Origin: Candidatus Neomicrothrix sp. UBA881
Lineage (GTDB): Bacteria > Actinomycetota > Acidimicrobiia > Acidimicrobiales > MedAcidi-G1
Length of the DNA stretch: 6,079 bases
Assembly (NCBI GenBank): GCA_002294285.1
Contig: DBFL01000092.1
Coordinates: forward strand, 3,458-9,536
Direction of reading: 5' to 3'
Positions 1 through 6,034 of this stretch are shown in pieces. Position 1 is the first letter of the stretch, and every line of letters begins with the position of its first letter. Both the position numbers and the translations under genes were made by a program. Below the pieces are notes generated by a model that was not told the DNA's origin, did no database searches, and saw only the letters and a list, made by a program, of their open reading frames with translations.

Positions 1-906
1 AGTTCAACCAAGTATGAAGTCTTAAATAGGTTCGCACCTGTTATGCAGGCATCGAATGGAACAATTCTTTTCACGCAAACTGTCAGCGCTGCTAATAATG
101 CGATCACCAGACTTGATCCATTACTAAAAATTGATTTGATCACAGGTGCTACTGGCAGAAATGAGCGAGAAAAGCTTCTTACTTCTCTTAGGGATGGAAC
201 TCTGGATGTAATCGCAGCACCTCGAGTTTTGGACGAGGGCATAGACGTTCCGGATGCGAATCTAGGGGTCGTTATAAGTGCTAGCCGCACACGGCGTCAA
301 ATGATACAGCGGATGGGGCGTATTCTCCGTCGAAAAGAACTTGGGAGCGGTGCGAGATTTGTGATTCTATTCTCTCGAGACACCCTTGAAGACCCCACAG
401 CTAAAGAGCGTGATGGCTTCATGGAGGAAATTGAAAGTATTAGCGAGAGTTCTAAAGTGTTTGATTTAGATGAATACGAAAAGTTGACGTCATTTCTCGC
501 ATACACAGGGCCGAAAACTCTACCTGATATCAGAAAAATTGGTCCTCTTCGAAGCGTTGATGAAATGCCCGACGGCATTGATTCAGTTGAGGAATATGCC
601 TGGCTCAGTTATCTTCCTTGGGAGCAACACACTGAAAGACATGATGAAGTCTGGGCTGACCCACCCGTCGTGACCATCACTCCGCCATATTTAGAATTTG
701 AAACTCCTATTTTTCCAGAAATATCAAAAGAGAAAAAGACACGCGAAAAATCAGAAAGACTTTCCACCGGTGAGAATCCTGTTCAACTATTTGAAACAGA
801 TGCTGGTTATGTCCTCCAATGCACAGGATGTGGCGCTCTGTCCGAATTAACTCCATTTCGCTGGAAAGCACTAGAATCAGTTGTTGAATGCAGCTGCCTT
901 TGGTGA
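1..906 (+). CDS. Superfamily 2 DNA helicase, XPB/RAD25-like, C-terminal part (5' truncated by window)
   Basis: The frame is open from base 1, so this is the C-terminal 301 residues of a longer ATP-dependent helicase; the ATG at 43 is internal. The visible part is the second RecA-like domain. It contains a motif IV strand (TILFTQT), LITGATGRNERE, motif V (VLDEGIDVPDANLGVVIS) and motif VI (QMIQRMGRILRRK), whose arginines (about residues 104, 107 and 110 of the visible part) would contact ATP. The Walker A and DEAH motifs would lie left of the window. Motif V/VI wording resembles bacterial XPB/RAD25-type helicases, which act on DNA in repair or related processes. After the helicase core comes an acidic, poorly conserved stretch, a lysine/glutamate-rich linker, and a terminal CxxC...CxC cluster (about residues 274, 277, 297 and 299) that could bind zinc. 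The helicase family is clear; the cellular role is not visible. Confidence 0.85.
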   Translation, partial: SSTKYEVLNRFAPVMQASNGTILFTQTVSAANNAITRLDPLLKIDLITGATGRNEREKLLTSLRDGTLDVIAAPRVLDEGIDVPDANLGVVISASRTRRQMIQRMGRILRRKELGSGARFVILFSRDTLEDPTAKERDGFMEEIESISESSKVFDLDEYEKLTSFLAYTGPKTLPDIRKIGPLRSVDEMPDGIDSVEEYAWLSYLPWEQHTERHDEVWADPPVVTITPPYLEFETPIFPEISKEKKTREKSERLSTGENPVQLFETDAGYVLQCTGCGALSELTPFRWKALESVVECSCLW

Positions 907-949
907 TGCATCGCTACCTATAGAGATTGGTTTATTTTTGATTCAACAT

Positions 950-1753
950 ATGAACGCCAGTGAATCGAATGAAAGCATTCTTCAAGCCTTAAAGACTGAC
1001 GGAGCAGTAATCTTAGACTCCCTTCTGCCCAAGTCAACAACTTCCAAAATTGCTAGCGAACTCAAACCTTATTTAGATGCTTGCCCTCAAGGAGTTAGTG
1101 ATTTCGCTGGCACCTCTACAAAACGTATTGGCGCTCTCATGGCGCGCTCACCCACTTGTAGAGATTTGGCATTACATCCTTTGATAAACGACTTATGCGC
1201 AGAATATCTAAAAGACTTTGCTGACGGATATCAACTTCATTTCACCCAAGCAATTGAAATTGCTCCCTCAGAAAGCACTCAGTTGCTTCACAGAGATAGA
1301 GGGGTCTGGGGCGGTTATATAAATCGAAAGATAGAAACACAATTCAGCACTATATGGGCAATTACAGATTTCACAAAGGAAAATGGCGCCACGGCTATCG
1401 CGCCTGGATCACAATCTTGGGACAAAGACAGAGTTCCTTCAGAGGATGAGATTTTCTATGCAGAAATGAAAGCCGGTTCGGTGCTACTTTATGGCGGATC
1501 AGTTATGCATGGAGGCGGCTCCAACACGACCGAATCCGAGACTCGACTTGGAGTTCTGCTTCACTATTGTCTTTCGTGGCTACGACAAGAAGAGAATCAA
1601 TACCTTTCCTGTCCACCCCAAATCGCAAAAGAGTTCTCTCCAGAACTGAGAGAACTAATGGGCTACTCACTTGTTAATCCAATTCTTGGATATTTTTCTC
1701 CACATGATGAAAAAGGTGTTGAACTCGTTTCTCCAAAACGTCTATTTGAATAA
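950..1753 (+). CDS. Phytanoyl-CoA dioxygenase (PhyH)-family Fe(II)/2-oxoglutarate oxygenase
   Basis: A 267-residue cytoplasmic oxygenase expected to couple 2-oxoglutarate decarboxylation to hydroxylation of an unknown small-molecule or lipid substrate. The iron ligands are visible as HRD (His114 and Asp116) and the distal His187 in SVMHGGG; Arg199 in ETRLGV is the likely 2OG carboxylate ligand. ITDFTKENGATAIAPGSQ and WLRQEENQYLSCPPQIAKE are strong family signatures, and the length is normal. I chose the ATG at 950 because PhyH proteins begin about ten residues before the segment here reading TDGAVILDSLL. The frame stays open back to a TTG at 881, but that start would overlap the helicase and add a tail with no family likeness. 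A TTG at 938 is also possible. No clear Shine-Dalgarno precedes any of these starts. The gene lies 43 bases after the helicase and 25 before the small gene at 1779. The family is secure; the substrate is unknown, as PhyH proteins are very diverse. Confidence 0.88.
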   Translation: MNASESNESILQALKTDGAVILDSLLPKSTTSKIASELKPYLDACPQGVSDFAGTSTKRIGALMARSPTCRDLALHPLINDLCAEYLKDFADGYQLHFTQAIEIAPSESTQLLHRDRGVWGGYINRKIETQFSTIWAITDFTKENGATAIAPGSQSWDKDRVPSEDEIFYAEMKAGSVLLYGGSVMHGGGSNTTESETRLGVLLHYCLSWLRQEENQYLSCPPQIAKEFSPELRELMGYSLVNPILGYFSPHDEKGVELVSPKRLFE

Positions 1754-1767
1754 TAAACTCGAAAAAA

Positions 1768-1773
1768 AAGGAG
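1768..1773 (+). promoter_or_regulatory. Strong Shine-Dalgarno fixing the start at 1779
   Basis: AAGGAG inside an A-rich run, five bases before the ATG at 1779. It is the clearest ribosome binding site in the window and decides the start of the small downstream gene. It argues against the longer frame beginning at 1671, inside the PhyH gene. A site this good in the middle of a gene row suggests the small protein is made at a higher level than its neighbours. Confidence 0.75.
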
Positions 1774-1778
1774 ACTTT

Positions 1779-2069
1779 ATGAAATTTTTTCAAGTAATGG
1801 AATTTACCGGAACTTCCGAGGAAGCAATAGCCGCAATTAACAACTACGTGGAGATTGCTGGTTCTGAAACAACTGTTAGGCGTGCAACAGTTTGTGAAGA
1901 TCGTGACAACCCAGGAAAACTTTTGCAAATAATAGAGTTTGACTCCTACGAAGATGCGATGATCAACAATGAACTAGAAGTGACGAAAAAAGCTTCCGAA
2001 GAGGATACGAGCAACTTTGGTGATGTCCAGTTTAAAAACCTTAATGTGATTCAGGTTTTCGAACTTTAA
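1779..2069 (+). CDS. Small protein with predicted dimeric alpha/beta-barrel (ferredoxin-like, ABM-type) fold
   Basis: A 96-residue soluble protein with no signal peptide or membrane segment. The pattern suggests a beta-alpha-beta-beta-alpha-beta order: strand KFFQVMEF (2-9), helix SEEAIAAINNYVEIA (13-27), strand pair VRRATVCEDRD and GKLLQIIEF (33-54), helix YEDAMINNELEVTKKASEE (57-75) and a final strand FKNLNVIQVFEL. That layout fits the dimeric alpha/beta-barrel superfamily, which includes antibiotic-biosynthesis monooxygenase (ABM) domains, stress-responsive barrel proteins and some enzymes. The DRDNPGKLLQIIEF and SYEDAM segments resemble small hypothetical proteins I associate with actinobacteria. 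No catalytic residue can be assigned, and a binding or accessory role is as likely as catalysis. It starts 25 bases after the PhyH stop and ends 10 bases before the nuclease gene, so co-transcription is likely. The CDS is secure; the fold is an inference and the function unknown. Confidence 0.8.
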   Translation: MKFFQVMEFTGTSEEAIAAINNYVEIAGSETTVRRATVCEDRDNPGKLLQIIEFDSYEDAMINNELEVTKKASEEDTSNFGDVQFKNLNVIQVFEL

Positions 2070-2079
2070 TTTCTCAAGA

Positions 2080-2937
2080 ATGCGCATGTTTAAATTCTTT
2101 TTGTTTCTTATTTCGATACTAATTCTTGAGTCCTGCTCAAACGATACTCATTCAGTTGAAACTGAATACTCACAAGAAATTAACATAGAAAACCCAACAA
2201 GTATCCCTGAGCCGTCTATTACTGCTACCACAGTCGCATTTGATTATTCAAAAATTGATTACAGCGAAGATGAACCCGATTTTCTCTTTACGGAGCAAGG
2301 TTCATCTCAATTGAGTACCAATTGGCGAGATCAGTTGCTAGAGGAACTTCGTATCGCGGAACCAATTCTTGGAGTTCCATATATTCGTGAGGAGTGGGGC
2401 TCCAATTGGGTTGATGAAAATGCTGACTGTATAAACACCCGTAATGAAGTTTTGGCACAAGAATCGAACACACAAGTCGTTTTCGATGATCGCGGTTGCA
2501 AAGTCATTTCTGGTGAGTGGTATGACTATTTTTCTGGTTCTGTCTTTCTTGACCCCTCTGAATTAGACATTGATCATATGGTGCCTCTCGCTAATGCACA
2601 CATTTCAGGAGCTGCCAACTGGCCTATTGAAACAAAAATCAATTTTTACAACGATTTAAATGACCCTCAGCACTTAATCGCAGTGAGTTCCTCTGTTAAT
2701 AGATCGAAAGGAGCGAAAGGGCCTGAAGAATGGCGTCCACCTAACAGTGATCATTGGTGTCAGTATGCTTATTCATGGATCGAAATTAAAGCTCGATGGA
2801 ATCTCTCAGCGACTGAAAGTGAATTAGATTCACTAAGAATGATGCTGGACTCCTGCGATGGTCTACCGAAACTTACTTACTGGTTTGCTAATTGGCTAAA
2901 GAGAAAAGGAGCTATTGAATCTCAAATTGATGATTAG
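2080..2937 (+). CDS. Secreted lipoprotein with HNH-family (GmrSD/DUF1524-like) nuclease domain
   Basis: A 285-residue protein with a lipoprotein signal: MRMFKFF, a hydrophobic core, then LESC with the lipidation cysteine at 19. Glutamate at -2 of the lipobox is unusual. Residues 20-75 are an acidic Ser/Thr-rich linker. The nuclease domain occupies about 80-260. It has paired cysteines 117 and 140, the core DIDHMVPLANAHISGA (Asp163, Asp165, His166), NDLNDPQHLIAVSSSVNRSKGAKGPEEW with Asn207 and Lys210 of the HNH-type metal finger, and cysteines 227 and 259, probably a second disulfide. This matches the secreted HNH nucleases common in actinobacteria, which probably hydrolyse extracellular nucleic acid using a divalent metal. 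Anchored outside the membrane, it could serve nutrient scavenging, DNA processing or competition. The start is either ATG 2080 or ATG 2086, both with a complete signal; no good Shine-Dalgarno is present. It is the last plus-strand gene and is convergent with the minus-strand operon. Confidence 0.85.
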   Translation: MRMFKFFLFLISILILESCSNDTHSVETEYSQEINIENPTSIPEPSITATTVAFDYSKIDYSEDEPDFLFTEQGSSQLSTNWRDQLLEELRIAEPILGVPYIREEWGSNWVDENADCINTRNEVLAQESNTQVVFDDRGCKVISGEWYDYFSGSVFLDPSELDIDHMVPLANAHISGAANWPIETKINFYNDLNDPQHLIAVSSSVNRSKGAKGPEEWRPPNSDHWCQYAYSWIEIKARWNLSATESELDSLRMMLDSCDGLPKLTYWFANWLKRKGAIESQIDD

Positions 2938-2951
2938 CCAATGAATTAGAC

Positions 2952-2967
2952 TGAGTGAACAAACTCA
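2952..2967. other. Weak hairpin in the convergent intergenic gap
   Basis: TGAGT and ACTCA flank a six-base loop in the 73 bases between the stop codons of the two converging gene rows (2938-3010). The position suits a shared bidirectional terminator, but the stem is only five base pairs and no T-run follows on either strand. It is therefore a poor intrinsic terminator, and termination may be factor-dependent. Nothing else is recognisable in this gap. Confidence 0.2.
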
Positions 2968-3010
2968 TTCCTGTAAAGACCTGTCAGTTCAAGCGAGATA
3001 AAGGGTTGCT

Positions 3011-3871
3011 TCAGTCAGTCAGTCCATCTACTTGTATTAATTCTCTTTCCTCATGCAATCGAGTGCTCCTACCGTAATAAGTGAGAGAATGATGCGGTCT
3101 ATTCATTCTGTATGGATCATGAGTGTATGAAGGTATACCTATGTAGCGATTATTTGAACCTTCTACTTTTGTGACACGGTGCATTGAGTAACGGCCTTTG
3201 AATATTTGAAGATCTCCTGGTTCCAAATCTAACGAGAAAAGGTGAGAGGTGTCACCTTCAAGAACTGCCTTCACGCGATCATAATTCTCTTCACCTGGGC
3301 TCCTGATGTTGGGAACGTATTGAAATATTCCCCCTTTTTCCGCTTTTTGCACAAGTATCGAAATGCTAAATTCGTTTCCATCAAAATGCCACGGAAAAGT
3401 CTGCCCAGGCTCCATTACTGAATATGGGTTTCTTGCAATTGGATCAGCGTAGCGATATAGAGGTTTTTCCGTTTGTAGTGCATCCCAGACAAAATGAGTT
3501 AGTACGTCAAGTTCATACATTCGAGTTAGATGTGAGTCTTGATTCAGTAAATCTGCTCCTATGAACCCGTTTGTCCGAAGTGTGAAATGATTTCTCGGAT
3601 GATCTACCGGAAATGAAGGCTCTGGAGGCGAAGCATATGGATTCTGATCTTCAGTTGGCCAAAAGGCAAGATTGTGTAATTCGGATGCTTCTCTTGCCAT
3701 TTCTTGAACAACTTGACCTCTTATGAAGTTAGAGATTCTCGCACAACCCGTTTTTGCAAGCTCAGAATGGACGCTTCTAATAAGCTCTTGTCTTAGTTGA
3801 CTGTTTAAATTATGTATCGGATATAAATCGGTATCGATTATTTCGTGAAGAGCATCAGTAAATTTAGTCAT
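3011..3871 (-). CDS. HalD/BesD (ArpA-like) Fe(II)/2OG oxygenase, hydroxylase-type with intact HxD
   Basis: A 286-residue soluble oxygenase. Iron ligands are His162 and Asp164 in WHFDGNEFSISIL and His231 in GRYSMHRVTKV; Arg242 in NNRYIGIPSY probably holds 2-oxoglutarate. Other signatures are HPRNHFTLRTNGFIGADLL (91-109), GGIFQYVPNIRS (180-191), ENYDRVKAVLEGD (195-207) and LEPGDLQIFKGRYSMHRVT (216-234). The pattern matches, from memory, the family containing the free amino-acid chlorinases BesD and HalD and the ArpA-like proteins. In the halogenases the triad aspartate is replaced by glycine to make room for chloride. Here Asp164 is kept, so hydroxylation, perhaps of an amino acid, is the expected reaction. 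It is the last gene of the minus-strand operon, 16 bases after the dehydrogenase stop, with a GAGGTG site close to the ATG. The C-terminus (VDGLTD) is encoded by a GACT tandem repeat that runs into the stop. The family call is good; the substrate is unknown. Confidence 0.85.
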   Translation of the reverse strand: MTKFTDALHEIIDTDLYPIHNLNSQLRQELIRSVHSELAKTGCARISNFIRGQVVQEMAREASELHNLAFWPTEDQNPYASPPEPSFPVDHPRNHFTLRTNGFIGADLLNQDSHLTRMYELDVLTHFVWDALQTEKPLYRYADPIARNPYSVMEPGQTFPWHFDGNEFSISILVQKAEKGGIFQYVPNIRSPGEENYDRVKAVLEGDTSHLFSLDLEPGDLQIFKGRYSMHRVTKVEGSNNRYIGIPSYTHDPYRMNRPHHSLTYYGRSTRLHEERELIQVDGLTD

Positions 3872-3887
3872 AACACCTCTTCTGTCG

Positions 3888-4997
3888 CTAAGGGAAAGTA
3901 ACTACCCCACGAGCAATTTGTCCTTCGAGCATTGCTTGGCACGCTTCATTTATTTGATCGATGCTGTATTTTTTTGAAATCAACCTATCTATTGGTAATT
4001 CTCCTGATAGGTACATCTGTGCAAATCGTTCAAAATCAACAGCAGTATCGGCACTGCCATAAATGGTTCCAGTCATGATCTTTTCTTGTCTGAAAAGATC
4101 AGTGGCATCAATTTGAATTTTTGAACCAGTCGGTGGCACACCCACTAATATTCCCATGCCTCTTTCCCTAAGAGAAGGCAATAACATTTCAGCAATCTCC
4201 GGACTTCCGACTGCATCAAAAGCGTAATCAACGCCCAACCCATCGGTTAAATCTTTAACATTTTGCAAGGTGTCCTTATCTGCTTGTATGAAGTGTGTCG
4301 CCCCAAGGGAAAAGGCCATTTCTTCTTTTTCAACCGATCTATCCACTGCGATAATCTGATCAGCACCAGCTGAAACAGCACCCATTATTATTGAAAGACC
4401 GACTCCTCCTGCTCCATAAACAAGAACTGATGATCCTTTATGGACAGATGCCTGATTCAACACCGCGCCAACACCTGTGGTTACAGCACAACCAATTAAA
4501 GCTGCTACTTCGGGTGGAGTCTCTTTTGGCATTTTTGTACAGATGATGTCGGGAACCACTACGTGGGATGACCAACATGCTAGACCAGACAGTTGAAAAA
4601 CTGAATTTCCTTTAGAATCGGTCAGCCGTGTTGTGCCATCTAACATTTTTCCCTGGCCGAGCATTCCCATATATGTTTTACAGTGATTTGTATTGCCAGC
4701 TATACACGCATGACATTTTTGACAATATGGAAACCAGTTCAAAAGAACACTTTGACCAACGTCTAAGTCTCTCACTCCCTGACCAACTTCTATAACTGTT
4801 CCTGCCCCTTCGTGCCCAAGAACTACTGGTAATTCTTGTTGGGCAAGACCAGTTACTACGTGATAATCACTGTGACAGATACCGAATGCGTCGATTTTAA
4901 CTAGGACTTCATTTTCTTTCGGACCGTCGAGATTTAGCTCTTCAACTGAGAGCTCATTGTTTAGCTCTCTAAGGACTGCAGCTTTTATTTTCATCAT
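3888..4997 (-). CDS. Zinc-dependent medium-chain alcohol dehydrogenase
   Basis: A full-length 369-residue NAD(P)-dependent dehydrogenase interconverting an alcohol and its aldehyde or ketone in the cytoplasm. The catalytic-zinc ligands are Cys41 (GICHSDYH), His62-Glu63 (GHEGAG) and Cys170 (GCAVTTGVGAV). The structural-zinc lobe Cys92, Cys95, Cys98 and Cys106 is complete. The Rossmann motif is GAGGVG (195-200), with Asp219 at the end of the second strand (IIAVDRS), which favours NAD+ over NADP+. No key residue is missing. The start ATG overlaps the stop of the upstream membrane hydroxylase gene as ATGA, implying translational coupling. A second ATG follows at once, so the first residue is uncertain by one; GGAG and AGGAA lie just upstream. 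It sits between two hydroxylase-type oxygenases, so it probably oxidises a hydroxyl group that one of them installs, or otherwise acts on the same metabolite. The substrate cannot be read from the sequence. Confidence 0.93.
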   Translation of the reverse strand: MMKIKAAVLRELNNELSVEELNLDGPKENEVLVKIDAFGICHSDYHVVTGLAQQELPVVLGHEGAGTVIEVGQGVRDLDVGQSVLLNWFPYCQKCHACIAGNTNHCKTYMGMLGQGKMLDGTTRLTDSKGNSVFQLSGLACWSSHVVVPDIICTKMPKETPPEVAALIGCAVTTGVGAVLNQASVHKGSSVLVYGAGGVGLSIIMGAVSAGADQIIAVDRSVEKEEMAFSLGATHFIQADKDTLQNVKDLTDGLGVDYAFDAVGSPEIAEMLLPSLRERGMGILVGVPPTGSKIQIDATDLFRQEKIMTGTIYGSADTAVDFERFAQMYLSGELPIDRLISKKYSIDQINEACQAMLEGQIARGVVTFP

Positions 4998-5965
4998 TTC
5001 CTGTCTCCAGATTTATCCAAACGCTTTTCGATAATTTTCTGGTGATCTTCATAACTGCCATTGTGGAAAGTTCCTAACCATTTATCAATGGGCAATAAGA
5101 GCATTCCATAGTTGCAGTCAAAATATCGGTGATGCAGATAGTGGAAATAGTCAGCGGCAGCAACTTCTTTTTGCCCAAATTTGAATCTATGGAATCCTGA
5201 GTGAGACGGAGACGGTGACAGCATCAAATAAATCATGCTGAACGTTGTAAGAAAAGGCGACGCTGGAAGAAAAATAAAGATCAATGGTAAAGAAAAGTAA
5301 AGAACATGTTCGAAAGGATGCATTGAAATTCCACTCCAAGGGCCAGTATTTACATTCCTATGGTGAAGCGAGTGGGCGAAGTCATATAAGGGCCTTACAT
5401 GAAGTAAACGGTGATTAGCATAAAAATGAACTCCAGTTATCCAAAATAGAGCAACTGTAGTTATGGCAGTCAGTGGCAGAGAGCTGACGGTGGGTATTTT
5501 TTCATTTGCGTACAAATAGAACATCAATGCTTCGTAAAGAGCTGCCACACCGCATCCACTGAATAAACTCCAAAACATATTGTCTTTGGTTTGATCATTG
5601 AAAGTAAATGATCTCTTCTTTCTTGCCATCCAACGAGTGTCATATTTGTAATCTTTTCCCTGCCCACGATGCGTATACAAATAAAAGTGCTGGAATCCAA
5701 CGATTAGTAGCATCACTGTTGCATTGCGCAACCAAAGATAAATAAGGGCGGAGAAATCGAAGTTGCGAAAGTCGGTGATTTGTGGAGTGAAGAAATGATA
5801 GCAAACTACTGAAATTCCTATCCACAAAAGGGACTGGTACCACATGAAGCGGAAAAGAAACCATTTGAGCATTTGCAGTGGCTGTGGAGGCGACTTGAAC
5901 AAAGGTGGCACATCGAAGGCGCCTGGATAGAAGCCATCTTCTTTACTAAAAGAGTCGATTTTCAT
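4994..5965 (-). CDS. Membrane fatty acid hydroxylase / sterol desaturase-family diiron enzyme
   Basis: A 323-residue integral membrane oxygenase. The histidine boxes of the fatty acid hydroxylase/sterol desaturase superfamily are present in order: HRLLH (185-189), HSLHH (198-202), further histidines in SMHPFEH (216, 220) and SHSGFH (255, 259), and HYLHH (275-279) followed by RYFDCNYG. These would bind two irons that activate O2. Likely membrane segments lie near 36-58, 72-96, 131-152, 163-182 and 221-250. QTKDNMFWSLFSG before the boxes and LPIDKWLGTFHNG after them are typical of the full-length bacterial subgroup. Such enzymes hydroxylate or desaturate lipids, sterol-like molecules or carotenoids; a sterol substrate cannot be assumed in a bacterium. 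It is the first gene of the minus-strand operon and overlaps the dehydrogenase by four bases. No Shine-Dalgarno is evident before the ATG at 5965, so leaderless or weak initiation is possible. The family is certain, the substrate unknown. Confidence 0.92.
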   Translation of the reverse strand: MKIDSFSKEDGFYPGAFDVPPLFKSPPQPLQMLKWFLFRFMWYQSLLWIGISVVCYHFFTPQITDFRNFDFSALIYLWLRNATVMLLIVGFQHFYLYTHRGQGKDYKYDTRWMARKKRSFTFNDQTKDNMFWSLFSGCGVAALYEALMFYLYANEKIPTVSSLPLTAITTVALFWITGVHFYANHRLLHVRPLYDFAHSLHHRNVNTGPWSGISMHPFEHVLYFSLPLIFIFLPASPFLTTFSMIYLMLSPSPSHSGFHRFKFGQKEVAAADYFHYLHHRYFDCNYGMLLLPIDKWLGTFHNGSYEDHQKIIEKRLDKSGDRK

Positions 5966-5977
5966 TGATCAAAAATT

Positions 5978-6002
5978 ACCACTTCAAATCTCTATCAGTA
6001 AA
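5978..6002 (-). promoter_or_regulatory. Possible promoter of the minus-strand operon
   Basis: Read on the minus strand, TTTACT is followed after about 18 bases by TAATTT, which ends roughly seven bases before the ATG at 5965. TAATTT fits the TANNNT pattern of bacterial -10 elements, and TTTACT matches four of six bases of the TTGACA consensus. With no Shine-Dalgarno visible, this spacing would allow a leaderless transcript starting at or near the ATG. In A+T-rich DNA such matches occur by chance; another candidate -10 (TAAATA) lies further upstream. Confidence 0.25.
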
Positions 6003-6017
6003 TATTTAAGAACTGAT
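5994..6017. repeat. Inverted repeat ATCAGT-N12-ACTGAT upstream of the operon
   Basis: Two perfect six-base arms (5994-5999 and 6012-6017) flank an AT-only-looking 12-base spacer containing AAATATTT. The repeat lies 29 to 52 bases upstream of the ATG at 5965, within the plausible promoter region. The arm spacing is compatible with binding of a dimeric regulator on one face of DNA, but no regulator gene is visible in the window and six-base arms can arise by chance. Confidence 0.3.
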
Positions 6018-6021
6018 TTAG

Positions 6022-6034
6022 GAGGTTTAACCTC
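6022..6034. repeat. Compact palindrome GAGGT-TTA-ACCTC
   Basis: Perfect five-base arms with a three-base centre. TTA and TAA outside the arms extend the symmetry if one G at 6021 is bulged. It lies about 57 bases upstream of the ATG at 5965. It may be an operator, or a small hairpin at the end of whatever lies to the right of the window: no T-run follows, so it is not a convincing terminator. The rest of 5966-6079 shows no gene I can support. Confidence 0.3.

Noticed and set aside
297..578. Minus-strand open frame inside the helicase gene
   Set aside because: It lies fully opposite conserved helicase motifs V and VI, and its translation shows no domain pattern; an antisense shadow.
881..949. 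N-terminal extension of the PhyH protein from TTG 881
   Set aside because: It would overlap the helicase end and adds residues with no family likeness; the ATG at 950 gives the usual PhyH N-terminus.
1671..1778. N-terminal extension of the small alpha/beta-barrel protein
   Set aside because: It overlaps the conserved PhyH C-terminus in another frame, encodes unlikely sequence, and would ignore the strong AAGGAG site placed correctly for the ATG at 1779.
1674..1928. Minus-strand open frame across the PhyH end and the small gene
   Set aside because: It is antisense to two better-supported genes, with no recognisable domain and no ribosome binding site.
2288..2473. Minus-strand open frame inside the nuclease gene
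   Set aside because: It is short, antisense to the conserved nuclease domain and has no protein features.
3011..3871. Radical halogenase
   Set aside because: The overall family fits, but the facial-triad position holds aspartate (HFDGNE) and not the glycine or alanine needed to leave a chloride site on iron.
5640..5864. Minus-strand frame within the membrane hydroxylase
   Set aside because: It is an alternative frame of a gene with clear histidine boxes; its hydrophobic look comes from the membrane segments read out of frame.
6020..6025. AGGAGG as a plus-strand Shine-Dalgarno
   Set aside because: No start codon follows at a usable distance and the next frames hit stops at once; the bases are better explained as one arm of the palindrome at 6022-6034.
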